Shown one piece after another: positions 1 to 6,847 of a stretch of DNA of 8,203 bases. The translations under genes and the position numbers were made by a program. Source of the DNA: DASZYF01 sp035545535 (GTDB lineage: Bacteria > Actinomycetota > Actinomycetes > Mycobacteriales > CAJCIY01); contig DASZYF010000023.1 of the NCBI GenBank assembly GCA_035545535.1, positions 1 through 8,203 of the forward strand, given 5' to 3'. Positions within the stretch are counted from its first letter, which is position 1. Each line of letters opens with the position of its first letter. The notes beneath the pieces were generated by a model, which did no database searches, had not been told where the DNA came from, and worked only from the letters and a program-made list of their open reading frames with translations.

Positions 1-209
1 AGGACAGCGGCAGCGCTCTTCGCCTTCTTGTCCGCGTGTGCGCTCGCCAGGTTGCGCAGGCGCCCGAGGGCGCCGCGCCGGGCCGGCTCGACGACGGCGG
101 CGGGCGGAGCGGCCTCGACGGCGCGTTCGGCGACGGTCCACAGTGCGCCGTCCCACCAGCGCTCGTCGGCCATGCCGTAGGGGTCCGGGTACCAGCCTGC
201 TTCCGCCAT
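1..209 (-). CDS. DUF2510 domain protein, N-terminal part (gene continues past the left edge)
   Basis: Reading leftward from an ATG at 209-207, the frame stays open to the window edge and gives 69 codons plus 2 bases. The first 25 residues carry the DUF2510 signature: GWYPDP at residues 5-10, then RWWDG at 17-21 and the closing WT at 24-25. DUF2510 is a short Trp-rich module found mainly in Actinobacteria, often at the N-terminus of membrane or secreted proteins; its function is not established. After it comes an Ala/Pro-rich linker (about residues 30-45), then a basic stretch with RRGALGRLRN and ADKKAKS. The rest of the protein, which might carry a membrane segment or another domain, is outside the window. 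No Shine-Dalgarno sequence is visible before the ATG. It is divergent from the gene at 388. The domain call is firm; the role is unknown. Confidence 0.85.
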   Translation of the reverse strand, partial: MAEAGWYPDPYGMADERWWDGALWTVAERAVEAAPPAAVVEPARRGALGRLRNLASAHADKKAKSAAAV

Positions 210-266
210 GCATCGATGGTCGGGCCGGTCCGGTCTGCCCTGATTGCCCCGAACAGACGGACCGCC

Positions 267-286
267 TGTGCACAGAACGGTGCACC
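267..286. promoter_or_regulatory. Pair of 8-bp palindromes, possible operator
   Basis: TGTGCACA (267-274) and GGTGCACC (279-286) are each perfect palindromes sharing the GTGCAC core, with centres 12 bases apart. They lie in the divergent gap between the DUF2510 gene and the gene at 388. Spacing close to one helical turn would suit a dimeric regulator binding twice, but no regulator is identified and chance is possible in GC-rich DNA. Confidence 0.3.
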
Positions 287-290
287 GGGG

Positions 291-333
291 ACCGCCGTTC
301 ACAGGAGCCTGCTCCGGATGGCGGAACGGCGGT
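291..333 (+). promoter_or_regulatory. Nested stem-loop upstream of the 118-aa gene
   Basis: ACCGCCGTTC (291-300) is the exact reverse complement of GAACGGCGGT (324-333), giving a perfect 10-bp stem around 23 bases. Inside the loop, GGAGC (304-308) can pair with GCTCC (311-315). A further GAACGG lies at 275-280 and could compete for the CCGTTC at 295-300. There is no T-run after the stem, so it does not look like an intrinsic terminator. It ends 54 bases before the GTG at 388, where a 5' UTR structure or operator could sit. Confidence 0.4.
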
Positions 334-373
334 GCTGCGGTCGGACCCGCTGCGTTGTCTCGGCGTCCCAACC

Positions 374-381
374 GAGAGGAG
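374..381 (+). promoter_or_regulatory. Ribosome binding site fixing the GTG start at 388
   Basis: GAGAGGAG ends 6 bases before GTG 388. The reading frame is open further upstream to 244, but those extra 48 codons are Arg/Gly-rich low-complexity sequence and run through the stem-loop at 291-333. The Shine-Dalgarno sequence therefore favours the GTG start. Confidence 0.8.
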
Positions 382-387
382 ACCGTC

Positions 388-744
388 GTGTCCTACGACG
401 TCATCGCGTTCCCGACCACCCGCTGCCCGGTGGAGCCCGACGAGCCGGCCATCGACCTCGCCCTGCAGTCCGCGACCCTCAGCGAACCCAACGCGGGCGA
501 GTGCCTCGACTGCTACGTCAACCGCATGCTCAACCTCTTCAGCTGCATCGGCGACCAGCGCTTCACCCGCGGCTGGTTCGCGCGCCAGCCGGAGCTGCCG
601 CGGAGGCTGCGCGCGTGGATGCGCCGGCTCGACGGCGTCGTCTGCGACTGCCAGGTCGTCACGTGCCTGCTCGACCACATGCCGGCGATCGAGAAGCACC
701 GGGCGCTGCGCTGCCCCGCGTCCTACCGCGCGGACGCCGGCTGA
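388..744 (+). CDS. Small cysteine-rich protein, DUF2695-like (118 aa)
   Basis: The start is GTG 388, chosen for the strong Shine-Dalgarno at 374-381. The protein has C39-x2-C42, then C53, then C86-x-C88 and C93, with a lone C13 and C109. The core reads ECLDCYVNRML followed by a Trp/Arg-rich helix (RFTRGWFARQ) and CDCQVV. From memory this resembles actinobacterial DUF2695 proteins, which share a CxxC-type start, an arginine-rich middle and a CDC-type end; I could not check this by search. The cysteine spacing suggests metal binding (inference). No signal peptide or membrane segment is seen, so it is probably cytoplasmic. It is followed after 147 bases by the gene at 892 on the same strand, which seems to have its own promoter region. 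The function is unknown. Confidence 0.75.
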   Translation: MSYDVIAFPTTRCPVEPDEPAIDLALQSATLSEPNAGECLDCYVNRMLNLFSCIGDQRFTRGWFARQPELPRRLRAWMRRLDGVVCDCQVVTCLLDHMPAIEKHRALRCPASYRADAG

Positions 745-815
745 TGTCGCGTCCGGGCTGCGCGCGACGAGCACGAGCGCCGCCTCGACGGGGCACCCCG
801 AAAGGGCGGTACTGC

Positions 816-838
816 GACCGGGTGACCGGGCGTAGCGT
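816..838 (+). promoter_or_regulatory. Possible promoter region with 8-bp direct repeat, upstream of the gene at 892
   Basis: GACCGGG occurs twice in tandem (816-822 and 824-830, one base between). It is followed at once by GCGTAGCGTCC (830-840), whose TAGCGT (833-838) fits the actinobacterial -10 pattern TANNNT. The same 11-mer stands before pntAA at 3655-3665. No convincing -35 box is visible, so the promoter call is tentative. A start of transcription near 845 would give a leader of about 45 bases. Confidence 0.35.
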
Positions 839-891
839 CCGCTCGTTCCCGGCGGTCTGCCCCACCGCCCCAGGCAGAGAGGGCCACCGAC

Positions 892-1191
892 ATGACGTGC
901 CTCATCACGATGAAGGTCCCGGGTGACACCGCGACCTTCCAGAAGGCGATGTCCAACCGTGCCGACGAGGTGCTCGCGGTCGCCGACCGGGCCAAGCAGC
1001 TCGGCGCCATCCACCACCGCTTCGGCGTCGGCGACGGCTACATCCACGTCGTCGACGAGTGGGAGACGCCCGAGGCGTTCGAGACCTTCTTCAGCGACGC
1101 TGCGATGCAGAAGTTCGTCGAGTCGATCGGCGCGCGGGGCGAGCCGGAGATCACCATCTCGGAAGCGGTCCGGAGCGTCGACCAGTTCTGA
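892..1191 (+). CDS. ABM-like dimeric alpha/beta-barrel protein (99 aa)
   Basis: ATG 892 is preceded by AGAGAGGG (876-883), 8 bases upstream. The length of 99 residues and the pattern match small ferredoxin-like alpha/beta-barrel proteins of the antibiotic-biosynthesis-monooxygenase (ABM) type. There is an opening beta strand (CLITMKVP, residues 3-10), a helix (about 15-37), then HHRFGVGDGYIHVVDEWETPEAF across two strands (41-63), a helix with FETFF and a closing strand EITISEAV (86-93). Proteins with HRF..GDG and VDEWE..EAF are common in Actinobacteria as uncharacterised small proteins. Most ABM-fold members dimerise and act as cofactor-free oxygenases, haem-degrading enzymes or binding proteins; no catalytic residue can be assigned here. 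It is probably cytoplasmic. Its stop lies 8 bases from the convergent stop of the GGDEF-EAL gene. The fold call is fairly sure, the function is not. Confidence 0.75.
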   Translation: MTCLITMKVPGDTATFQKAMSNRADEVLAVADRAKQLGAIHHRFGVGDGYIHVVDEWETPEAFETFFSDAAMQKFVESIGARGEPEITISEAVRSVDQF

Positions 1192-1199
1192 CGCTGCTC

Positions 1200-3476
1200 C
1201 TACGCGGACGGGACCAGGTCCTCGCGCGAGGTGCGCGGGCGGGGGACGGCGGCGCGCACCAGCGCGTCGGCCTGCTCGGCCGGCATCGGCCGGCCGAGCA
1301 GGTAGCCCTGCACGGCGTCGGTGCCGAGCGCGATGACGCGGCCGAGCTGCTGCGCGTCCTCGATGCCTTCGGTCACCACCGCGCAGCCGAGCGCCCGGGC
1401 GAGCGTGAGCACGGCCGCGATGACATCTGTCGGAGCCGCGGTGTCGGTGAGCGGTGACACGAACTCCCGGTCGACCTTGATGACGTCGACCGGCAGCTGC
1501 TGCAGGCGGTTGAGCGCCGCGTAGCCGGTGCCGAAGTCGTCGAGCGCGATGCGCACGCCCGCCGCGCGCAGCCCGGCGACGGTGCGCACCGCCGCGTCGC
1601 CGAGCAGGTCGCGCTCCAGGACCTCGATGACCAGCCGGTTCGGCGCGACGACCGCCGCGTGCAGCCGGTCGAGCGTCCACGTGACGAACGAGGGGTCCGC
1701 GAGGCTGTCCGCGCTGACGTTCACCGACATCCACACGGCCGGGTCCGACCAGCGGGCCAGCTGCTCGATGGCGATCTCGATCATCCGCCGGTCGATGCGG
1801 TCGAGCACGCCGGCGCGCGCCGCGACCGGCAGGAAGCGGGCGGGGGAGATGTGCTCACCGCCGTGCGTCCAGCGGGCGAGCGCCTCGAAGCCTGCGAGCG
1901 GACCGTCCGCGCGAAAGATCGGTTGGAAGTGCGCGGTGAGGTTGGTGGCGAGCGCCGCGGCATCGGTGATCTCCGACCACAGGTCGAGCTCGTCGGCGAT
2001 GGCTCCGGCCAGCGTGGGCGCGTACTGCACCGCGCAGTGCCGGCCCTGCCGCTTCGCCGCGTACATCGCGAGGTCCGCGCGCTGCAGCATCTCCGCCTCG
2101 CTGATCGGAGCGTCGCCGGGCAGCAGCTGCGCTGTCCCGATGCTCGCGCGGGCCGGCACCGGGCGGGTGTCGTGCAGCACCGGCTGGTCGAGCGCGGTGA
2201 GCACCCGAGCGGCGACGTCGGCGACGTCGCCGTCGTCCTCGAGCAGCACGGCGAACTCGTCGCCGCCGAGCCGGGCAACCGTGTCGCCGGAGCGCGTCAC
2301 CGCGCTGAGCCGCTCGGCCACCCGCACGAGGACGTCGTCGCCGGCGGGGTGACCGAGGCTGTCGTTGACGAGCTTGAAGTCGTCGAGGTCGAGCAGCAGC
2401 ACGCTGACCGATCGCATGTCTCGCCGGTGCAGGTCGAGGGCGTGCGCGAGCCGGTCGTGGAACAGCGCGCGGTTCGCGAGCCCGGTCAGCGGGTCGGTGA
2501 ACGCCTGCTGCCGCAGCTCCTCACGCTGCTCCGTCACGGCCTGCAGCAGCCGTGTGTTCTCGCGCATTGCGAACACCTGCCGGGAGAACACGACCGCGGA
2601 GATGAGGACGGCACCGACGATCGCCACGTCGTTCTTGTGCTGGTCGCGCACCGAGTACAGCGCCGCGGACAGGCCGAGCACTGCGGGCACGTACGGCAGC
2701 CACACCAGCGCACGGGTCGGCGCGTCGGGCGCGGTTGCGGTGATGCCGTCGTCGGACACCGCGGCGACCGCCGCCAGCAGGGCGGCGGCGAACCAGCCGA
2801 TGTCGGTGGCCGAGCCGGTGCGGTAGGAGCCGGTCGCGTTGAGGTAGGCGAACGCGCTGTCGGACAGCGCCATCGCCGACAGGGACACGGCGAGCGTGAC
2901 GAGGGCGGTGCGGGCTCCGGTGCCGACGCGGCCCACGATCACCAGCACGGCCGTGAGCAGCACGACGTCGGTGATCGGGTAGGCCAGCGAGACGCCGAAC
3001 GCGAGCGCGCTGTCCTGCGCGTTGCGGGCGACGGCCCCGAGCGCTGTCACCCACGACAGGGTGAGGAGCGACGTCGCGCAGAGCAGCCCGTCGAGCGTCA
3101 TGCTGATCCGCGTGCGCGGCAGCTGAGCGCTCCGCGCGAGCAGGGCCAGCAGCGCGAACGTGGGGAAGGCGAGGTAGCCGACGTCGGCGACCGAGGGGAA
3201 CGGCGTCGGTCGGTGCGCGATCAGCTCGTCGAAGGACCAGTACGCGTCGCCGGCACCCCATGCGGCGAACGCCAACGCGAGCCAGCCCCACATGCGGTCG
3301 TGCGGGTCGGAGCGACGCCAGCGGCGGGCGCAGAAGAACGCGGCGAGCACGTCGGAGCCGATCGTGGCGAGATCGTCGAACGTCTTCGTGGCGTGCGCAC
3401 CCACCGGCCGCACCACGAGCACGAGGGCGAATGCGCCCACGGCGACGGCAGCAGCTGCCCATGGCCTGCGTCGCAT
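1200..3476 (-). CDS. Membrane-bound bifunctional diguanylate cyclase / c-di-GMP phosphodiesterase (GGDEF-EAL, 758 aa)
   Basis: This enzyme is predicted to make and break the second messenger c-di-GMP at the inner face of the membrane. Residues 1-303 hold roughly eight to ten hydrophobic segments (for example 5-24, 62-80, 97-115, 158-182, 190-211, 283-303) and form an unassigned sensor region. A short coiled-coil linker (304-325) leads into the GGDEF domain (about 325-485). There D363 and ND at 371-372 precede an intact GGDEF at 404-408, with an RxxD inhibitory site at R395-D398. The EAL domain (about 503-745) has QPI (518-520), EAL (531-533), N586, E618, DDFGTG (646-651), K667, E703 and QGY (723-725), so all expected metal and catalytic positions are filled. 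Both activities are therefore plausible. The start at ATG 3476 is chosen for the Shine-Dalgarno at 3482-3489. The frame stays open to 3746, but that extension is Arg-rich and would overlap pntAA. Confidence 0.93.
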   Translation of the reverse strand: MRRRPWAAAAVAVGAFALVLVVRPVGAHATKTFDDLATIGSDVLAAFFCARRWRRSDPHDRMWGWLALAFAAWGAGDAYWSFDELIAHRPTPFPSVADVGYLAFPTFALLALLARSAQLPRTRISMTLDGLLCATSLLTLSWVTALGAVARNAQDSALAFGVSLAYPITDVVLLTAVLVIVGRVGTGARTALVTLAVSLSAMALSDSAFAYLNATGSYRTGSATDIGWFAAALLAAVAAVSDDGITATAPDAPTRALVWLPYVPAVLGLSAALYSVRDQHKNDVAIVGAVLISAVVFSRQVFAMRENTRLLQAVTEQREELRQQAFTDPLTGLANRALFHDRLAHALDLHRRDMRSVSVLLLDLDDFKLVNDSLGHPAGDDVLVRVAERLSAVTRSGDTVARLGGDEFAVLLEDDGDVADVAARVLTALDQPVLHDTRPVPARASIGTAQLLPGDAPISEAEMLQRADLAMYAAKRQGRHCAVQYAPTLAGAIADELDLWSEITDAAALATNLTAHFQPIFRADGPLAGFEALARWTHGGEHISPARFLPVAARAGVLDRIDRRMIEIAIEQLARWSDPAVWMSVNVSADSLADPSFVTWTLDRLHAAVVAPNRLVIEVLERDLLGDAAVRTVAGLRAAGVRIALDDFGTGYAALNRLQQLPVDVIKVDREFVSPLTDTAAPTDVIAAVLTLARALGCAVVTEGIEDAQQLGRVIALGTDAVQGYLLGRPMPAEQADALVRAAVPRPRTSREDLVPSA

Positions 3477-3481
3477 CCCTG

Positions 3482-3489
3482 CCTCCCTT
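3482..3489 (-). promoter_or_regulatory. Ribosome binding site of the GGDEF-EAL gene
   Basis: On the minus strand AAGGGAGG lies 5 bases before ATG 3476 and is followed by a hydrophobic N-terminus. It decides the start against the longer open frame that reaches 3746. Confidence 0.8.
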
Positions 3490-3494
3490 CCTCG

Positions 3495-3509
3495 TGGTCG
3501 CTCCGACCA
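3495..3509 (-). promoter_or_regulatory. Short hairpin just upstream of the GGDEF-EAL ribosome binding site
   Basis: TGGTCG (3495-3500) and CGACCA (3504-3509) form a perfect 6-bp stem with a 3-base loop, extendable by one G-T pair. In the minus-strand transcript it ends 5 bases before the Shine-Dalgarno. It could be an operator half-site pair or an mRNA hairpin that tunes translation. The rest of the divergent gap (3477-3672) holds only weak inverted repeats and the pntAA promoter candidate. Confidence 0.3.
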
Positions 3510-3654
3510 TCGGCCCTGGCGGAGCGCGACAGCAGGATTCCGCCCGAAGTGGACACAGGCGCACCGGCGGCGCCTGCTCCGTTCGGCGCAGCCGGGTGCT
3601 GCGGGGCGGTGTGTCGCCGCTTCGCCGCGTCGCGCCGCGTCGGGGCGGGCACGC

Positions 3655-3673
3655 GCGTAGCGTCCAGAACTTG
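3655..3673 (+). promoter_or_regulatory. Candidate -10 box and leaderless start of pntAA
   Basis: GCGTAGCGTCC (3655-3665) contains TAGCGT (3658-3663), which fits TANNNT. It ends 9 bases before GTG 3673, the spacing expected when transcription begins at the start codon. There is no purine-rich Shine-Dalgarno in the 20 bases before the GTG. An in-frame TAG at 3658-3660 leaves only four codons upstream, none a start codon. No clear -35 box is present. Confidence 0.5.
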
Positions 3674-4830
3674 TGGCAGTCGTCGGCGTCATCACCGAGA
3701 CGGCGCCGCGCGAGCGACGGGTCGCCCTCGACCCGGACGGCGTCACGCGCCTGACCCACGCGGGCTGCCAGGTGCTCGTCGAGCCGGGCGCCGGCGCCCA
3801 GGCCTGGTTCCCCGACGACGCCTACGTCACCGCCGGCGCGGCCCTGGCCGACCGGGCGGACGTGCTGGCCCGGGCGGACGTCGTGCTCGCCGTCCGCGCG
3901 CCGTCCGACGAGCTCGAGAAGGCGCTCCGTCCCGGTCAGCACATCGTCGGGATGCTCTCCCTGCTGTCCAACCCGCACCAGGCGGAACGCCTGGCGGCCG
4001 CGGGCGTCAACGCGATCAGCCTCGACGGGCTGCCGCGCCTGCTGTCGCGCGCGCAGGGCATGGACGCCCTCACCTCGCAGGCCAACGTCGCGGGCTACCG
4101 CAGCGTGCTCGTCGCCGCCGAGGCGTTCGGGCGCTACCTGCCGATGATGGTCACCGCCGCCGGCACGGCCCGACCCGCCGAGGTGCTGATCCTCGGCGCC
4201 GGCGTCGCCGGGCTGCAGGCCATCGGCACCGCGCGGCGGCTCGGCGCGCAGGTGCGGGCCTACGACGTGCGGCCCGACTCCGGCACCGAGGTCGCCTCAC
4301 TCGGCGCGCAGTTCCTCTCCATCGAGGCGGTGAAGGACGCCGCCGGGGAGGGCGGCTACGCGCGCCCGCTCACCGACACCGAGCAGAAGGCGCTGGCCGA
4401 GGAGCTCGCCACCCATGTCGTGAAGCACGACATCGTCATCGCGACCGCGCAGGTGCCGGGCCGGCGGCCCCCGCTGCTCGTCACGGCCGACGCGGTCGCG
4501 GGCATGCGCCCGGGTTCCGTCGTCGTCGACCTTGCCGCCAGCCCGCTCGGAGGCAACGTCGCCGGCAGCACCGCGGGCGAGCGCACGCTCACCCCCGGTG
4601 GCGTGATGGTCATCGGTGCCGATGACCTGCCGTCGACCATGCCCACCGGCGCGAGCGCGGCGTTCAGCCGCAACGTCTCCGCGCTGCTCCTGCACCTGCT
4701 GCAGGACGGGCAGCTCGTCATCGACACCGACGACGAGATCCAGAAGGGCGTCGTCATCACGCACGCCGGCGAGGTCGTGCACCCCGTCGTGCACATGGCC
4801 CTCAACGCACGGGACTCGGGTGAGGTATGA
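3673..4830 (+). CDS. pntAA: NAD(P) transhydrogenase alpha subunit, soluble NAD(H)-binding part (385 aa)
   Basis: This is domain I of the proton-translocating transhydrogenase, which passes hydride between NAD(H) bound here and NADP(H) bound by PntB. The N-terminus VITETAPRERRVAL is characteristic of the alanine dehydrogenase/PntA family. The RAQGMD...SQANVAGY segment (126-142) is the conserved nucleotide-site loop. The Rossmann motif GAGVAG (175-180) is followed by the adenosine-ribose acid D198, and PLGGNV (291-296) is also conserved. At 385 residues it lacks the C-terminal membrane helices of the fused E. coli-type PntA (about 510 aa) and matches the split alpha1 form known from Rhodospirillum rubrum; the missing part is the next gene. 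GTG 3673 is the only start possible near the conserved N-terminus. The stop overlaps the pntAB start as ATGA. The protein is cytoplasmic and docks on the membrane complex. Confidence 0.96.
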   Translation: MAVVGVITETAPRERRVALDPDGVTRLTHAGCQVLVEPGAGAQAWFPDDAYVTAGAALADRADVLARADVVLAVRAPSDELEKALRPGQHIVGMLSLLSNPHQAERLAAAGVNAISLDGLPRLLSRAQGMDALTSQANVAGYRSVLVAAEAFGRYLPMMVTAAGTARPAEVLILGAGVAGLQAIGTARRLGAQVRAYDVRPDSGTEVASLGAQFLSIEAVKDAAGEGGYARPLTDTEQKALAEELATHVVKHDIVIATAQVPGRRPPLLVTADAVAGMRPGSVVVDLAASPLGGNVAGSTAGERTLTPGGVMVIGADDLPSTMPTGASAAFSRNVSALLLHLLQDGQLVIDTDDEIQKGVVITHAGEVVHPVVHMALNARDSGEV

Positions 4831-5135
4831 GCGCCGCGCTGCTGTCCGACATCAGCATCTTCGTGCTGGCGTTGCTCGTCGGCTTCGAGGTCATCAGCAA
4901 GGTGCCGGCCACGCTGCACACCCCGTTGATGTCCGGCGCCAACTCCATCCACGGCGTCGTGCTCGTCGGCGCGATGCTCGCGACCTCCACCGCGCACAGC
5001 ACGCTCGGCTACGTGCTCGGCTTCGTCGCCTGCGCGTTCGCCGCGGCCAACGTCGTCGGTGGCTACGTGGTGACCGACCGCATGCTCCAGATGTTCAAGC
5101 GCCGCCCCGCGGAACCCCCCAAGGACCCGTCATGA
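4827..5135 (+). CDS. pntAB: NAD(P) transhydrogenase alpha2 subunit, membrane part (102 aa)
   Basis: This small protein supplies the helices that, with those of PntB, form the proton channel (domain II). Three membrane segments are visible at about residues 7-24, 38-55 and 58-80. Between them lies the family signature KVPATLHTPLMSGANSIHG (25-43), and the protein ends with VVTDRMLQMF (81-90) and a short charged tail. The length of 102 residues fits split alpha2 subunits (about 100 aa). The ATG at 4827 overlaps the pntAA stop by 4 bases, and GGGTGAGG directly upstream can serve as Shine-Dalgarno, so translation is probably coupled to pntAA. Its stop lies 5 bases before the hairpin repeat that separates it from pntB. 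Confidence 0.95.
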   Translation: MSAALLSDISIFVLALLVGFEVISKVPATLHTPLMSGANSIHGVVLVGAMLATSTAHSTLGYVLGFVACAFAAANVVGGYVVTDRMLQMFKRRPAEPPKDPS

Positions 5136-5140
5136 CCCGC

Positions 5141-5272
5141 CGACATCGGCTTTGTGGCGGGTTCGGCGCCGGTGCAGATGCCACATCGCCGATGTCGACC
5201 GGTGGGTGGCTGGGTCGAGGGCGGGTTTGTGGCAGGCCCGGCGCCGGTGCAGATGCCACATCGCCGATGTCG
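5141..5272 (+). repeat. Two tandem copies of a 57-base hairpin-forming repeat between pntAB and pntB
   Basis: Copy 1 is 5141-5197 and copy 2 is 5216-5272, offset by 75 bases with 18 bases between. Over their last 47 bases (5151-5197 and 5226-5272) they differ at only three positions (5159, 5162, 5163). The first 10 bases agree at six. In copy 1 the arms 5141-5158 and 5180-5197 pair at 16 of 18 positions: CGACATCGGC with GCCGATGTCG, then TGTGGC with GCCACA. The 21-base loop holds the palindrome CGGCGCCG. Copy 2 keeps the inner TGTGGC/GCCACA stem and right arm, but its left outer arm is degraded. All three differences within the conserved 47 bases fall in the loop. The element fills nearly all of the 148-base gap and abuts the pntB Shine-Dalgarno. 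It has no reading frame of its own, so it resembles a REP- or small MITE-like palindromic repeat. Confidence 0.9.
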
Positions 5273-5279
5273 GGGGGTG
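5272..5279 (+). promoter_or_regulatory. Ribosome binding site of pntB, touching the repeat
   Basis: A run of six G (5272-5277) followed by TG stands 4 to 6 bases before GTG 5284. Its first base is the last base of repeat copy 2, so any fold involving that copy's right arm (5263-5272) could affect its access to ribosomes. Confidence 0.55.
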
Positions 5280-5283
5280 CGGC

Positions 5284-6702
<1,419 letters not shown>

Positions 6703-6713
6703 CGTAGGTAGAC

Positions 6714-6734
6714 CTCGGGGAGGGCGACCCCGGG
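6714..6734 (+). terminator. Weak stem-loop after pntB, possible terminator
   Basis: CTCGGGG (6714-6720) pairs with CCCCGGG (6728-6734) through six Watson-Crick pairs and one G-T pair around a 7-base loop. It starts 11 bases after the pntB stop. There is no T-run, so it would be a weak or Rho-assisted terminator at best. Confidence 0.3.
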
Positions 6735-6755
6735 CCGGATCGACGATGTTGTCGG

Positions 6756-6776
6756 ACTCGGTGCAGACACCGGAGT
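6756..6776 (+). promoter_or_regulatory. Bulged hairpin upstream of the coiled-coil gene
   Basis: ACTCGGTG (6756-6763) pairs with CACC (6768-6771) and GAGT (6773-6776), leaving one bulged G at 6772 and a CAGA loop. It lies about 70 bases before GTG 6848 in the 145-base gap after pntB. No convincing promoter boxes are visible, so its role is unknown. Confidence 0.25.
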
Positions 6777-6835
6777 GGTCGTGCGCACAGTCCGGTTGCC
6801 CCTCGGCCGGGCGGGGCACTGCTGGCCGCGAGGTC

Positions 6836-6841
6836 AGGAGG
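6836..6841 (+). promoter_or_regulatory. Consensus ribosome binding site fixing the GTG start at 6848
   Basis: AGGAGG ends 6 bases before GTG 6848, the strongest Shine-Dalgarno in the window. The frame is open upstream to 6746, but the strong site and the basic, then hydrophobic, N-terminus that follows favour 6848. Confidence 0.85.
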
Positions 6842-6847
6842 TGTCCC

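Noticed and set aside
244..387. A longer start for the cysteine-rich protein
   Set aside because: The extra 48 codons are low-complexity, cover the stem-loop at 291-333 and lack a ribosome binding site, whereas GTG 388 has a strong one.
2796..2805. Another copy of the repeat arm (GCCGATGTCG)
   Set aside because: It lies inside the GGDEF-EAL coding sequence with no flanking similarity to the 57-base unit, so it is a chance match.
3477..3746. A 90-residue N-terminal extension of the GGDEF-EAL protein
   Set aside because: The extension is Arg-rich and overlaps the pntAA start, and a good Shine-Dalgarno supports ATG 3476.
1659..4625. A 988-codon open frame on the plus strand
   Set aside because: It runs antisense to the GGDEF-EAL gene and out of frame through pntAA. 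Its product is Arg/Gly/His-rich without domains, a shadow produced by high GC content.
5141..5272. CRISPR array
   Set aside because: There are only two copies, they are 57 bases long and hairpin-forming, one has a degraded arm, the spacer is 18 bases, and no cas genes are present.
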